Of a stretch of DNA of 64,000 nucleotides, positions 21,601 through 36,100 are shown piece after piece. The notes below the pieces were generated by a model that was given only the letters and a program-made list of their open reading frames with translations, was not told where the DNA came from and made no database searches. This stretch comes from Chrysoperla carnea (lineage: Eukaryota > Arthropoda > Insecta > Neuroptera > Chrysopidae). The position numbers were made by a program, and so were the translations under genes. Where the stretch lies: the NCBI RefSeq assembly GCF_905475395.1, contig NC_058337.1:30342983-30406982 (forward strand). Direction: 5' to 3'. Within the stretch, counting starts at the first letter, position 1, and each line of letters opens with the position of its first letter.

Positions 21601-23984
21601 GAAATTCGAGTCGAAGGTCGAGTTCGTAAATGAGCAACATAGGTCAATTATATCTTGGATTCGTAAGGCTTATCTTGTAAATCGTTAGAGATAGAACAAA
21701 AGATTAAATGTAAAAAATGTGCCTTATAAAAAAATAAGCAACTTTTGTTTGAAACATGTTTTCGTAAACATCACAGTTTACCCGTGAGGGCGCAAATTGT
21801 ATAGTTTGTATTATATTGGAATATTAGTTATGTATGTGTAATGCGACAGTGTAATCAACACTGTCTATACATGGTATTTCAACAATTAACTCAGTTGATT
21901 GTTGGTTTTCATTTGTTATTTTATAAGAGTATTAATAATTTTTTGGGTCTATAGTAGAGCAAAGTTGTTTCTAGTATGCTGGAAAGGTTCAACTTGTTCC
22001 TAAATACTAAAAGATCGTATTCGATCATCTGACGCCAGAAGTTAGTTCATTCGCGTAAATTGAATAAGTATAAAACAAGTTTTTGAGTCGATAAATCGAA
22101 AATAGTTGTATCCTTCCTGACACATCGATAAAATGTGTTACTTCTTGATGTGTAAGAACGTACTTTGTACTGCAGGCAAGTTCAATAAACAACAGTCAGC
22201 TCCGTCTCTTGTTTTGTTTACAAAATAGTCAATTAACATATCAACGAGTTTACAAATACTCTTTGGTTTAAAATTATTCATTATCTTATCACTTAGAGAA
22301 ATCCAAAGTTGAATAACAAAATATATTTATTCAAATAAAACTATGAGCCATTTTTGACTATGGACTTTATATCATTACAATTAATATTCATATAATACAT
22401 TTTTTAAATAAAGAAAACCTAGCGGGTCTATTATTTCAATTTTATCAATGACTTAAATTTTTTGTAGCTTTTTTATTTTATTTTTTTCGATTGCCCTATT
22501 ATTTTGAAAAGTATATTTGCCAAATTTTTAAGAAAACAATACACAAAACATCAAACCGAAATTATTAAATTTTATTTTCAAAATTAACGCGTAAAAATAA
22601 TTTTATTTGGATTCTGAATTTATTGAATTCAATCGCTCCCGCTATTTGTTATTTGAACAAGAAACTGACCTCTTTCTATACTGGTCAGTAAGAGCGAATT
22701 ATTACGTCATGTCAAATTTTCAATCTAAATGGCCTGTTTTTCAGAAATGAGAATTTTGTCTTCAAAATATATTTTTTATTATATTTAGATTACCTACATT
22801 AAAATGGACTCTTACGATTTTATTTATTTATTGGAAATCGAACCAGAAAACAAAAAAATTAGTGAAATCTTATATAGAAAGATCACGAATGTGCAATAAA
22901 GAATTAAATCATATTTAACAAAATTAAGGCTCATATTATATTTAACAACAACAAAAAATTCCTTACTAATATACTATCTTAAGACATAGTAATTATAATT
23001 AAAAATAGAAAAGTTATAAAGGTTTTAAATGGCAACGTTTATTTAGCGGCACGTTGTATTACATTGTTAATTTGTTAATTCATATTTTATATATACTTTT
23101 GAAACACCTGTATGTATAATACCCAAAAGTAAAAAAAAGGTCTTTTCAAAAACAAGCTCAAGGTACTTTACCAGTATAAGTATATTGTTAGAAAGTTGAT
23201 CAAAACTAGTAATTATTTTGCTTAACGACTATAGCTTAAGGACAATATTAAAAATGCATTATTAAAAATTAATAATAATAACAGTCAATAAAATTACAGA
23301 AATCTGTAATGAATTCAAATTTTAAAGTATTTAAAAAAAACTGTAGGTTTTCATTGATAAAAAAGAACATGATTATAGATTAAAATATATTTTGCTAAAC
23401 TATTAATTCATTAAATTAAATCAAGGTTAAAACAAGGATAAGAGCGTAGCGGCAAGATATCTTTCCGCTATCAATTAGCATATTTATTTGAATTGTGCGG
23501 TTCAATACTGTACTCTTATCGATAAAGTAAAAATATGTACGTACGACATTTTCAGGGAGTTTGTGTCCTGGAAGATATTTTACATTTTCGTGTGTAGTAT
23601 TGATAATTTCAGTTAATTTTTTTCCATCAATCATTTCTTCATATACATACATTGTAACACGATCTTCAAAATAATCGAGACGCTTGCAATTCACTCCAAC
23701 AATTTTTGCAATTGCGGAGCCCCTAAAATATTTAAAATATTTTTTCCCTTAAAAAATAAAAGTAAATAAATACATCTAACTAACCTCTAAATCATATAAA
23801 TATAATTTTATAAACATATTTAATTTAATGTAAATTTATTTAATTTAATGAACTTAATTTGAATTAATTAAATCAGAGTACACTAAATATATATTTATTT
23901 ATAATTAAATAATTACGTAAGAAAAATAGCGCCTACTTACCAATTTCCGGACCCAATAATACATACACTTTTTTTATTTGGCAT
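18681..23984 (-). CDS. Gpdh1: Cytosolic NAD+ glycerol-3-phosphate dehydrogenase
   Basis: Interconverts dihydroxyacetone phosphate and glycerol 3-phosphate with NADH; with the mitochondrial FAD enzyme it forms the shuttle that feeds insect flight muscle. Coding exons on the minus strand: 23941-23984, 23545-23722, 21096-21236, 19910-20164, 19187-19524 and 18681-18777, total 1053 nt, 350 aa, all GT/AG with matching phases. Exon 1 is only 44 nt and carries the Rossmann motif; G11, G13 and G16 form GxGxxG, with GSGNWGS split by intron 1. Active-site lysines are K121 (SLIKG) and K206 (GALKN). Family signatures [32 protein letters not shown] and [18 protein letters not shown] are intact, and [13 protein letters not shown] is insect-like. 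The 350-aa form ends IRCNPDTV, and its stop codon overlaps a splice donor that leads to the alternative exon at 15872-15914. Intron 2 holds a transposon at 21410-21917. Confidence 0.96.
21410..21917 (-). mobile_element. INE-1/Helentron-like repeat, copy 7 (in Gpdh intron 2)
   Basis: Starts ATACCATGTATATATG and ends with the hairpin followed by TTTTCATTTGTT. A small deletion lies near 21610 beside the CGATAACTC block. Same strand as the host gene. Confidence 0.7.
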
Positions 23985-25138
23985 TTTGAAGCCCGTGTGT
24001 TTGTTACCGAATAAAGTAAAATTAACAATAAAGGAAAAAGAAAATTTAAAACAACGTGAGAATATCGTCTCTAAATATTTATCTCTCAACCCCCCATAAA
24101 AAAACCTTTAAACTATCTACGGAATACACGAATGTTTTGCTTCGTATAAAATCGGTTTTAAAAAATGATCAGTTTGTCTAATTTTTTTATGAATCAACCA
24201 ATCAAATAAACGCAAAATTAACCTTGCGTTGAAATGTCTAATGTTACGCTTATTCAACAAATAGTTATTAGTTAACATTTTCCGTGTGTTGATTTTTTTC
24301 TTTTAAAGCTTAATGTGCGTTACTGCTTTTTTTATAGATAAGCTGACGCGGTCACGTGAATTAAATTTTTAAAGTTCAAATGTAATGTATGTACATGCTT
24401 GTCGTTTGGTTCAATTGTCGTCTTTTGATTACATGCATTCCATTATTGCGCGTTGAAAATAATTAAACGCGGTTTAATTGTTTTTTTGCCACTATTGAAA
24501 CAATTTAAGGGGTTTCTTCGTTATAAATGATTTTTCAACATTTTGTGTTACTCATAATTTGTTTCTGTAAAGAACTAGGTGGTAATAAAAATTGTTACCT
24601 AGTTTTAAATAAGTCGAATATGGCAAGGATAGTCGTACACAATCGAGTATCCAGCGTGCCTTAGGTTTAACCAGTTGAATCGAATTCATCAGAGTTTGCA
24701 GTTTTATTTTGTTTGTTACACTCTTTTCAATTTATATGCTCAAGCTAGAGACCCGATTGTATATGGAGATGAAACTAATTCATTCTCCAAAAAATTTTGA
24801 AGTTGACCTTCAAATCTTTTTGTAATGCTTATTTCCTTTAGCGTTTTATTACAAATGTTAGACACACAGATACCGTTAGCGAGTGCATACTGTACGCTAC
24901 AATTTTTGAATAGAATTTTCTTAAAAACCGTTAGTCTTACGAAAAAAGTGTTTTTTGTATTTCCTAATCTTCAAATTTGATAAATACTATTTTTTCGATA
25001 ACAGTGACCGTTAGCGAAATATTCCAGCTTTCCGTGAAATTTTCCGAAGTGAAATGTGTCTATTCCTTGTATTTTTTAAGGATATTTGAATCATTCTCTT
25101 TCTAGAGACCATAACATCTGAAATTAAACACTTGTAAA
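23985..25138 (-). promoter_or_regulatory. Gpdh upstream region
   Basis: Between the Gpdh start and the next repeat. AT-rich with a somewhat more mixed stretch at 24300-24700; no conserved core-promoter element that I can defend and no coding frame. Confidence 0.3.
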
Positions 25139-25700
25139 ACAAGTGAAAACAATTGACTGAGTTAATTGTTGAAATACCATGTACAGACAGTGTTGATTAC
25201 TCTATCACATTACACATACATACATTTCACACATATATAACTGATAATCCCATTTAATATATAATATACAATTTGCGCATAACTTGCGCTCTCATGGGTG
25301 AACAGTGATGTTTACGAAAAAATGTTTCAAACACAACAGTTGTTTATTTTCTTATAAGGAACATTTTTTAAATTTAAATTTTTGTTTTATCTCTAACGGT
25401 TTACAAGATGGGTCCTATGGACCCAAGACCCAATTGACCTATGCTGCTCATTTACGTACACGACCTCACTTTTAACGTCCTAAGTACGCTATAAAAATTT
25501 CAGCATTATTTCACTTTTCGTTTTTGAGTAATCGTGATGACAGACGGACAGACGACACAGACAGACAAGCGGAAATGGACTAATTAGGTGATTTTATGAA
25601 CACCTATACCAAAATTTTGTTCATAGCATCAATATTTTTAAGCGTTACAAACTTGGAACTAAACTTAGTATACCTTTGTATATTTCATATACATGATATA
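25139..25700 (+). mobile_element. INE-1/Helentron-like repeat, copy 8
   Basis: Near full length, with both ends. The microsatellite core reads GACGGACAGACGACACAGACAGAC, a diverged (GTCY)n. It lies in the Gpdh-V-ATPase intergenic space. Confidence 0.72.
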
Positions 25701-27086
25701 AAAAGTGCTTTTCTGAATTTAAGGTATTATAGTGTATTATATTATAATTAAAATATTGTATGTATGTAATAATCTCCGGATTTAGATAAAGCTATAGTAA
25801 AAAACTTCGAATTTCTTATAAATTGTACCTACTGAATTCAATTTTCTATTTCAAATTATAAATCGAACAAATGGGATTAAAATTAAAAAAGTAATAATTT
25901 AATTTCCTATTTCTTTCAATTTAAACCTATTCAAAATTTAGAATCCGATTAATTTAAAATGAAATCGGAATGGGTTTTCTGAATTCATTTGAGTAAGGAA
26001 ATCAATCCGATCTTTTTTACAAGCAAAGGGTCATTGCTTGACTCAAGTTATTGTAAAATTTGTTTTTATTAGTGTACGCCACCCCGTGGATGTGATTTTC
26101 TTTCTAGATTTTATAGAAGTAATTGCATATTTTCGATCACATTTAACGTTGAAATATTTGATTATTTATATAATAAAATGTTTATTATTCAGTAGTTTTT
26201 AAAAGCATATTATCAGAAAATTCATATTTTATAACATATTTTTACGAGTCTGTCATAAAAATGTTTGGTATATAAAATGGTCAATTTAAAAATTATCAAT
26301 TCGATAAACTAATTTATACATAATAATTAATCGCATAAATAAGAATGAGATAAGTAAAGCATTACCAGAACGTAATTATACGACTTTTTTCATAATTTGA
26401 TTATTATTATCGGTCCTATAGTTTAAAACTTCAAAAACAACGTAATCATCAATATAATATAATTATTAACAATAATCCGTTCATGTAAATGTAGTAGACC
26501 TTATGTTTACAGTACCAGTTGTGTAATTTTCGACAATATTTATTATAACATATTCCATACTGTCACTATCGACCAAACGAAGCAAAAACAATTTTATCAG
26601 CAAATCAATTAGCAATGAGAAATTGGATAAGTTTTTTTATCTCTAACCCCTTCGGTGTACACCGCTTAAGATACGACGTCCGGGTGATCATCAAAAATTT
26701 CGGATCGAGGAGGGGTGTGATTACTGCAATAACAATCGCCCCTTCCCCACCCTGACAAATTAAAAAAAAAAAAGTGTTTTATCGGCAAATCAATTTGAAA
26801 AACAACTTGGATTAATTTTTTTTTATTTCTGGAAAATCATAGTGGACTTTTTGAACACATTTTAAATTGCAGTTTATATCCACCACTTTTGAATTTTTTC
26901 AGTGATGTTATTACGCTTCGATCAGTTAAATGTTCTTATATTAATCCAAATTAATAATGACAAATTATAGCAATTAATTGAATTGCTTTACCATTTGAAG
27001 GGAATTTTGTATTTTCATAGAAAAACAATAATGTTATTGCATGCATTTCTAAATTTTATTAATGATTTTTTTCTACAACAACAACA
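25701..27086. other. Intergenic, no gene seen
   Basis: AT-rich. A more mixed patch at about 26640-26760 (ACACCGCTTAAGATACGACG ... CGCCCCTTCCCCACC) is non-coding as far as I can tell and may be a transposon fragment. Confidence 0.4.
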
Positions 27087-27092
27087 TTTATT
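27087..27092 (-). promoter_or_regulatory. Polyadenylation signal AATAAA for V-ATPase a copy A
   Basis: Minus-strand hexamer 67 nt past the stop codon at 27160-27162. Confidence 0.55.
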
Positions 27093-27159
27093 AGTTGGCA
27101 AAAAAAAGTTTTCCATTTAGTATATTTTTTAAGGGTAACATAATACAATTTTTGTTAAA

Positions 27160-30100
27160 TTATGGAGCTTCATCTCCAGTTGTTGAAGTTGTCTCTACAA
27201 GTTTATTAAAATCAAACGGTTGGAAAAGTACACCTGCACCTGTGTAAAATTTACTTTGGAACTCAACCCTAAAACAATAAAAAGCAATTAAAAAAATGTT
27301 ATTATCATAATAAATTATTCATATAATTACCAGTGCAAACGTAATGTATGCAAAAATGCAGATAAACCTTCCATCAAAACTAGAATGGCAATGGTAAGAA
27401 CCGCCCACATTCCAAATATAACCCATAACGCAACACCACCCAACCATCCTTGGAATCCTAGACCATTTTTCATAACCATAATCCATAATACTTCCGATAA
27501 TTCTATGAAATAAACATTATATATTAATTTAAAACAGCATTAGTTACTCATTTAATTTCAACTTACGAGCATGAGCTAACGACAAGGCCCATAAACGGAG
27601 GTATGAAGCAGTATGAGAAACTGACCCAAGAACGTATTCAATTGTATGGATACCTTGATGAATAAACATTTCACCGACGTCATGCTCTTCACCATGAGTT
27701 GGGGCTACTTGTGAATTTTGATCTTCGGCATTTATATCTACTTCGTTATTTATCTAAAACAATTTCCGTACAAAACATAATTAGATAATAATGATAGAAT
27801 GAACAAGTATATATTTATTATCTGTATTGGGAAATCTATCGGAAGTAGGTTTTGGATTGGTGAAAGAAGAGGTAGTATTTTAAGATTATCTTTGCGTTAA
27901 GGACACTCGTTTACTAACCTGTTTTGCTATGTGCGTTAATTAGGAAACAGTAAATTTTAAATAATTTTAAATGAATAGAAAATTGAAAATTTTTTGTCAT
28001 ACTGTTAAGTTTAAATAATTAATAATTGGTAAAAATTTCAAGTATGGTTGTTTTCGATTAATCTCATAGTAACCTTGCTTTATGTCACTTTTTAAACTTA
28101 AAATATTAATTCGTCAACAGTACATTTTTTGTCTTGAATCATTCAAATTTTTATATTAAAACAATTTTTTTATTTCTCTATTAACAAGTCTCATGAACCA
28201 ACGTCCTTAAATAGTGTTATAAACAGAAACACTTTGAATGAAACATTGATCTTGGTACCTCTTTATAATGCAATTTCCTTTTAAAATTTACAAACAGAAA
28301 TATGGTTCAGCAGGGTATTTATTAGCTCAATTTAACATTTCATGCATTTTATCGAACAAAAACCATACATACCGATTGATGTTTATTTTGATGTTTGACT
28401 ATATACCATGGTTTTGCGAATAACATGACTGGAATACAGCAAAACGCGATAACGACAAGTAATTTTTGTATACCACTTTGACCTGGATAGATTGGGTCAC
28501 TACAAGCTTTTTCTGGAGTATCGGGTTTAAACAATACCATATTGATGAATGTAATTAAAATAGATGGAGCGCATCGAGGGCTAACCGGAAGATAGGTTGC
28601 TAAAATATAAATAAAATTCAATCAATTTTGGAACTTTTTCAGTAAATATTTATTTTTCTCCTACTTACGATCGTTTGTTGGATAGTATTTAATCCATTTA
28701 ATGAACATTAATAAGACCATATAAACGAATAAAAAGCATAAAAATATAATTTGGGGAATGAATTCGAAATAAATACTGATTGTGTTCTTGAAATATCTAA
28801 AAAATAACAGTTTAGTTTAAAAAAGAGGGGACAAAGACTGCAAAAATAGTTAACTTCGATGTTTAAAAACACAATATCACCCTTGCCTAAAATCATTCAA
28901 CTATTGGCAAATATAAAAAAACATTTACTTTTTAGTGTTAAAATAATAAATATCTGGATACCTTTGCTCGGTATTCTTAAAAAGACACAAATTTTATCAC
29001 TAATAGAAGACCGTTTTAAATGTCTCCACACAAATACCAATTTGAATGTCACGGTAATGTATTTTATTTCATTAACTACGATATACACCAATAGATGTCA
29101 GGAAGAGTTATAATTTGCATTGTATTTCATTAACTACGATATACACCAATAGATGCCAGGGAGAGTTATAATTTGCATTGTATTTCATTAACTACGATAT
29201 ACACCAATAGATGTCAGGAAGAGTCATATTTTGCGATGTATGTTTCAGTTTACATGAAAAAACGAATAAAACGACGTTTTTTTAAAATGAAACCTTGTTA
29301 GATCGACTTATCGCCCCAAAACACCCCTACATACTCATTTTCATGAAAATCGTTGGAGCCATTTCCAAGATCGTTGATATATATATATATATATATATAC
29401 AAAAATTGCTCGTTTAAATATACAAGATTTAAAAAAGTTTCTAATGCCATACTGGTGATTCAAAATTTTTTTCTAGATCTTAGAAGCAAGTGTCAAATGC
29501 TGATCTATTTGAAGAGCAAAAAAGACGTACGTGTATACCACGGTGCGTTGAAAGCTTTTAGGTTCCTTACCAAATAACGCCGTTTGACAAAAAGAAGATA
29601 TTTGGTATTTCTTTATTATATTAGTTTTTTGACATTTATTATTATATTATTTATTCTAAACTCTGTATTTCTTAAAAAGAATAACCAAAATGCAGTGTCT
29701 GTGAATCCTCATCAGATGAACTAACAAAATATATTTCGGATAACCGGGATAAGTTATTGTTATGTTAGTGAAATGGACTTTTTAATCGACGAGTCAGCTA
29801 TTTTTAAGTCACCACTTAAACTATAAATTAGTATTATGCTTTACTTTACCTGAAATTCACTAAACTTAAAAATACACCGAACAACATTTGGGAGACACCA
29901 AATATAATTGAAATTTTCATTTTGTATGCATTTTGAAAGATAATCTTGTTTGACGCCAATTGCCATACTGGATCCATTCCAAATGGATATGGATATTGTA
30001 GATAATCAGTAACTGGATCCAACTGTAGATCTTTGTTTTCGAGAATTGTTGATACGTTATATGAGGCTCTCCAATTACTTCCAAATACATTTAATGATTT

Positions 30101-33100
30101 AGAAAATACGTCATTATAAATTAAGCCAGTATAACAACTGAATATTCCCATCAAGAAAATAATATAACGTCCTCCGAAGAATATGTTCCATATCTTAAAA
30201 AATATTAAGTTAATCAGAAGAAATCTAAAGACAAAATTACACAACCTTTATGTATGTACATACTATACTACAATGCACTTTAAGTTTTATATAAAATCGA
30301 ATGGAACACATGCGTGCGTTTTATTTTCAACGTTGTTTCCAACTTTTCCTAGTTACTCAACACACGTTGAGTAATTAGGAAAAGTGAGCCGGATACGTTT
30401 TCCCGCCAGCTAGTATAAAAACTATTTTATAAACAGCTATTGTCATTTTTATTATTAGACGGTTTATTTTTTCATAAAATAGTCAAAATGAAACTTGGGT
30501 CTTTGAGCTATTGAAAGCTTGAAGATCCGGCATAAGTTTAATATCGATTTACGTAGCAACAAAAAAATTATCATTACACACTGTCTACAAAAATATGAAA
30601 TTTATTTATAATCTTACTTCGCTTGTTGATTTTTGGGCAGCTAAGGGTTTTTCTTTAAGAACCATCCAAGCAGCAAACAGCAACATAATTAAGCCATGGC
30701 CAAGATCACCAAACATAACAGCAAATAAAAATGGAAAACTGATGATTGTATATGGAGTTGGATTCATTTCCCGGTATGAAGCAACACCGTACGCGTCAAT
30801 TAATGCTTGGAAACCTGACGTGAATTTATTAGTACGGTTATACGTTGGTGGATCTTCGTATGTGCCCATTCGATTTAAAATCGGCGGTACAGAACTTCCA
30901 CTCCGTTCCTGAATAATTAAATGTATATTAAATATTATTTAGAATAGATATTAAATTTCAGATACGAACAGTTCCTCGTCGTAAAGCCAATTGAATTGTT
31001 TCTAAATCCAGTAATGGGACCCAGCATTCAGCAATTAAACATTTTTGAGTTACATCCAAATTAAAGAAATTTAGTGTATGATAAATCGCTTTGATTTTGC
31101 GAACTTTAATGAACCAATTTTTAATGTTTTTAGCAGCAGCTACTAATACACGATGACGATGGTCTTGAGTTTGTCCCAAAACCTAAAAGACAAAAAAAAT
31201 AAATATCGAAAATTTTTACTTAAAACTACGTATTTTAATACCAACCGTATTTAAATCTTCAATACGTGTCATGACACCCATAGCCATTTCACGGCGATCA
31301 GCTGGTGCTTCTGGGCATGGATATAAAGTTGCCCGAAATCCTTCACATATTTTTTTAACACGAGATTTCAACTGATCTCCTTGGAAGAAAATAATAAATA
31401 CGGACTTGAATACGTTGTCACCCTAAAATAGGTATTTTTATAAGACATCTTAATCTGAATATTAATTTATAATTGGTGTTATTAGTTGTTAGGTTGACAC
31501 AGACCCAGGCTTACGCGCGTGAACTTTACTGTCCTAGACTTAACAGAGTTGGCACTATAAGTAGTTTTAGCAACTTCAAACTATACCATTTTTTAAAGTA
31601 ATGTGTATTATATGATTTTATAAAACAGAAAAATATAACATTTATATAATATGAGGTAAACGTTAATCTCTATCCTCCCAGTGAACATTTTTCTACCAGT
31701 TTCCACTTTTTTACGTAAAAAATAATATAAATATGATGTATATGTTACTTTGCAAGATAGCACTTCCTTCATATTCACATCATGTCATTACGTAAAGTAG
31801 TGGGAACTTGTAACATTTGTATGAGTGACTCATTCAAAAATTCCTGATGCTTACCTATTTTCCAGTATAATTTTTACTTTTCCCTGACTTTTTTGAGTAC
31901 CCCAAAATCACAAACAAATTTTTGTTTTGGAATTTGATAAAATTCGATATATAAAGTAATTCTGACCCAAAAAATACCAGAAGTTATCACTTGACTTTAC
32001 GTTCTCCATCAATTTCCGATCAATCATATTCCCTGATAGTTTCATATTTTTCCGTTTTGTGGACACTATTGTATTGCATAAACTATTTTAAAAAATCATA
32101 TTGTATGAAGTTACTAAATTTTCTACCAATAGCGCTAGTTCTGTGCTGCACTTCGATCGCAGCAGAAATATCATTGATTTGATCATTATTTATTGCATAC
32201 TGTACAATTGTCCGATACATTATTCTATGAAATTGTGTATTTGAGATATTGTACAGATTAATTATCAGTTACAAGTTCACTGATGAGAGTGAAAGTGGCG
32301 TACCGTGAACTCAAGGAGTATCAACAGAGATCGTGAAACTACGAGCCGGGTCAATCTAGCACTAATATTTAGAGAACTTACTGAAGATGGATCTTCAAGG
32401 GGAGTTTCAATTTCAGCTTGACGTAAGAATACATTTCCACGGCAGGCACGCCATAACATACGTTCAAAGGCTGGTAAGCGCTCCCGTAAAATAACTCCAG
32501 CAACAAAACTAATTACGCGTAAACATTAAAATTATTAGCTTACATTTAAATAGTAATCATTTTCTAATATTCATATCAAACGCCATTTACAGTATTAAGG
32601 CCAAGAAAATGATCAAATGAATTAAAATAAGTTGAAAATAAAAGAAACGTTTTGATATGAAAGAGTTTTTTAATGATATTCATGAAAAATTTATAAGGCG
32701 AATATCAATATTAAATATTTTACATATTTTGATATTCATCTTACGAATTGATGATGTTACATTATGAAACTTTCAGTTAGAAGGGTCAAACAGTCCTGCT
32801 TGTTGTGACTCTCTTACAAACACGTTAGTACCACGCAGTAAAAATACGTAGATTAAAATAACAATGAATGTTTTTTTAAAAGGCCAATAATTTTTATTTC
32901 TTGATAAGGAATTCAAATAATATAAAAAAACATAATTTCCAATTGATTGATATGAAAATGAAAAACATATTTTTCTTCTAACTGGAAATTTACATCAGCT
33001 AGAGTAGGCAGAAAACATCGCCGCTGCAAAAAGCTATTTTAATGGATAAATGGAAAAAATTAAAATATTTGATACTTCTTAACAGCTGCAAAAATATTTT

Positions 33101-36100
33101 ATGATTTAAATACTATCATGCTTCAAAGGCGTCAAATTTATTTTAAAGGTTACCTGATTTTTGAGTACTTTTCATCTTATTAATTTTATACAAATGTACT
33201 TACAAGGAAGCAATTTTTTTTTGCATAAAGCTTAATCTACTAATATTTTAAAAAAAATAGACACCAGACCGTATTAATGCTTGGAAAAATTTTGTAAACT
33301 AACTAAAATACGCCATTGATAAATGCTTTAATTTATAACATTGAAAACAGACAAATCAATAATTATGCAAGATGTAAAAATAATAAAAGAAATGATTCGT
33401 TTCCGTTTCATTATTTTAAATAGCTTTCTTTTCAGCACTGAATTTTGCAATTAAGAGACTCTATTATCAGCGTTTAAGCAAAGAAACAATACTAATAAAA
33501 ATATAATGCCATTGTTGAAATAGGCTTTTGCCCACTAATCGGTTGGATAAAAGTTTATAATGATTAATCATGTCAACGCTATGCAATCAATATTACATTT
33601 TAATAGAACGAATCAGGATACTTGATTACAACTGCTTAAACTTGCAAACACATAAATGATTGTATGCCAAGTAGTGATGTCATTCAAGACCGCAACGCTA
33701 TATATTTTTCGAAATAAAATTTTAATTGGTTTTTGAAAATGCAAAATAAATAACGCAAATATATATTTGTTTTTAATAAGACTCTTTTGGTGTAAATCGG
33801 ATACTAATGTAACGTATAAACCAATTTTTCAAATCTAGGACAAAAGCCTGATATTTTGACAATAAATCCAAATATAGTGTTTTCTCTACCAATACCGGTT
33901 TCTTTTTTGGCCACAGTGGCGCTAGAATCTTGAAATTGCAATCCAATAATGAATTCCAAATACCAAACTGATTTTAATTTTATATTATTTGCTGTCAATT
34001 TGCTATGCTTTATTCTGATTTATGCAGCAAAATATATATTCTACAAAATAAACCATTGAATCACTTCTTAGATTATCGATACGTTTTTGAATATACATTG
34101 TGTGTATAATAAACATTCTCGAAAAACATATTCCAATTTTCAGGTGTGTAAGATAGAAATGAACATTAAAATCACGGCTTAAGAGAAAATATTTTTTAGT
34201 ATCGATTTAAAAATTTTGTTCGACGTTTAACCAGTAAAATTTAAATCCAGATTTAATAAGGCTCTAAAATACTGAAATTGAACTTTTCAGCTCTTTGTGA
34301 GTGTTTATTAAGTAAGATGCGTATATACTAAGCAGCCTGACCACAACAGAAAATCAGCCACTAGTTGGTTTTGAATCGAACGAGATTTTATCGTTTTAAA
34401 ACGCAAAATACGCCTGACTGTTCCGATAAGTGAGAAGCTATTGAAAGGAACCATTTATAAATATTATCCTACTTCGACTGCAGCCATCTATGAATGCCTT
34501 GCAATCATACGTATTCTGTTAGTTGCTGCAGAATTCAGAAATTTTTTGCGAGTCAGTATGCGCTTTCCAATGAATTGTTTTATGTTGGATTAGCTGCTGA
34601 AACTGGAGTATTAGTGTATTCCTTGAACCTCTTTTATTCACTATTTGCTCGATAGCGATCAAAAAAATTGAACCAAACTACTACACTTTTTGGAAACTGT
34701 CATAATACCTAAATTAACAAATGGTATTTCAATAGAAAAACTAACTGAATATATTTTTTTTTTTTTGAATTTATACTTCTTTTGGATTGATGTGAAAAAA
34801 TGACTGCATTAAACAAATAGATATATCAGTTCACTGAAAGTGGTTAGTTATGTTTTATTATACCATGGATATATGTAATATGCAAGGTATACTAAGTTTA
34901 GTCCCAAGTTTGTAACGCTTGAAAATATTGATGCTATCAACAAAATTTTGGTATATGTGTTCATAAAATCACCTAATTAGTCCATTTCCAATTGTCCGTC
35001 CGTCCGTCTGTGGACAGGCACGATAACTCAAACACGAAAAAAGATATCAAGTTGAAATTTTTACAGCGTACTCAGGACGTAAAAAGTGAGGTCGAGTTCA
35101 TAAATGAGCAACATAGATCAATTGGGTCTAGACCTATGGGTCCGTAGGACCCATATTGTAAACCGTTAGAGATAGAACAAAAGTTTAAATGTAAAAAATG
35201 TTTCTTATCAAACAATACACAACTTTTGTTAGAAACATTTTTTCGTAAACATCACAGTTTGTCCGTGAGTGCAAATTAGGCGTAACTTGTATAGTAATTA
35301 TTATATGAATTGTATATGTCTGTGCAATGTGATAGAGTAATCAACACTATTCATGCATGGTATTTCAACAATTAACTCAGTCAATTGTTTGTTTTCACTT
35401 GTTACTTCTTATAGTGAGAAAATATTGAGTAAAAAGTATTAAGTATATCGGTATATGATTAGATAGCTGGGGAAAACAGCTTCACTTTACGTAAAACAAA
35501 ACAAGTTAATAGTATGTCAAACCAAATATAAATTTTAAATTAATTGAATAATAATTATTATTGACATTTAACAATGATTGATTAATGAAATAAGGTTATT
35601 TTGAATGCAACCAATAAGGAGAGAGAATTTTAACGATGCATTTTTATATTAAGTTGGTGAAATAGTTTGGAACAATATTTTGATGTTGAGCATATTTTGC
35701 CGTTTATTTATCGATCAATTTTAATAACTGTACTGACGAATTCACATCGCAGGCAACGGATGACGAACGACAATTGAATATTGACAAATTGCCCACTGAA
35801 GTCTATAAATTCAATATAATATATTCTAATCTTTTGCCGTTCTTCCAACAACATCATTTTATCCTGATAAACTAACGGATCATCTTAATCCGAATATAAC
35901 AACACACACCTGAAAATTATCAAATAAACTGTATACATTTTATATATATTCAACAAGCGTGCTAAAAAATAGAGATTACATTAAACTTGAGTTCCAAAAT
36001 GCATATCAGTGTACTGGTAAGTATAAATAGGTAGCAGTTGATTGGAGAATACTTTTTTTAACTCTTTATTTATTATCCTATCAACTGTTATCTTTCTGTA

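Noticed and set aside
28859-29113. 84-codon plus-strand frame containing [10 protein letters not shown]
   Set aside because: The peptide comes from a dispersed repeat also present at 4910-5113; not a gene.
29066-29237. 58-bp repeats considered as a CRISPR-like array
   Set aside because: The units are contiguous with no unique spacers, in an intron of an insect gene; it is a minisatellite inside a transposon.
30595-30912. 105-codon plus-strand frame
   Set aside because: Exact antisense shadow of V-ATPase copy A exon 8, which has strong family similarity on the minus strand.
33804-33998. 64-codon minus-strand frame ([16 protein letters not shown]) as another alternative V-ATPase exon
   Set aside because: No splice sites give a phase that fits exons 3 to 5, and there is no resemblance to a-subunit isoform segments.
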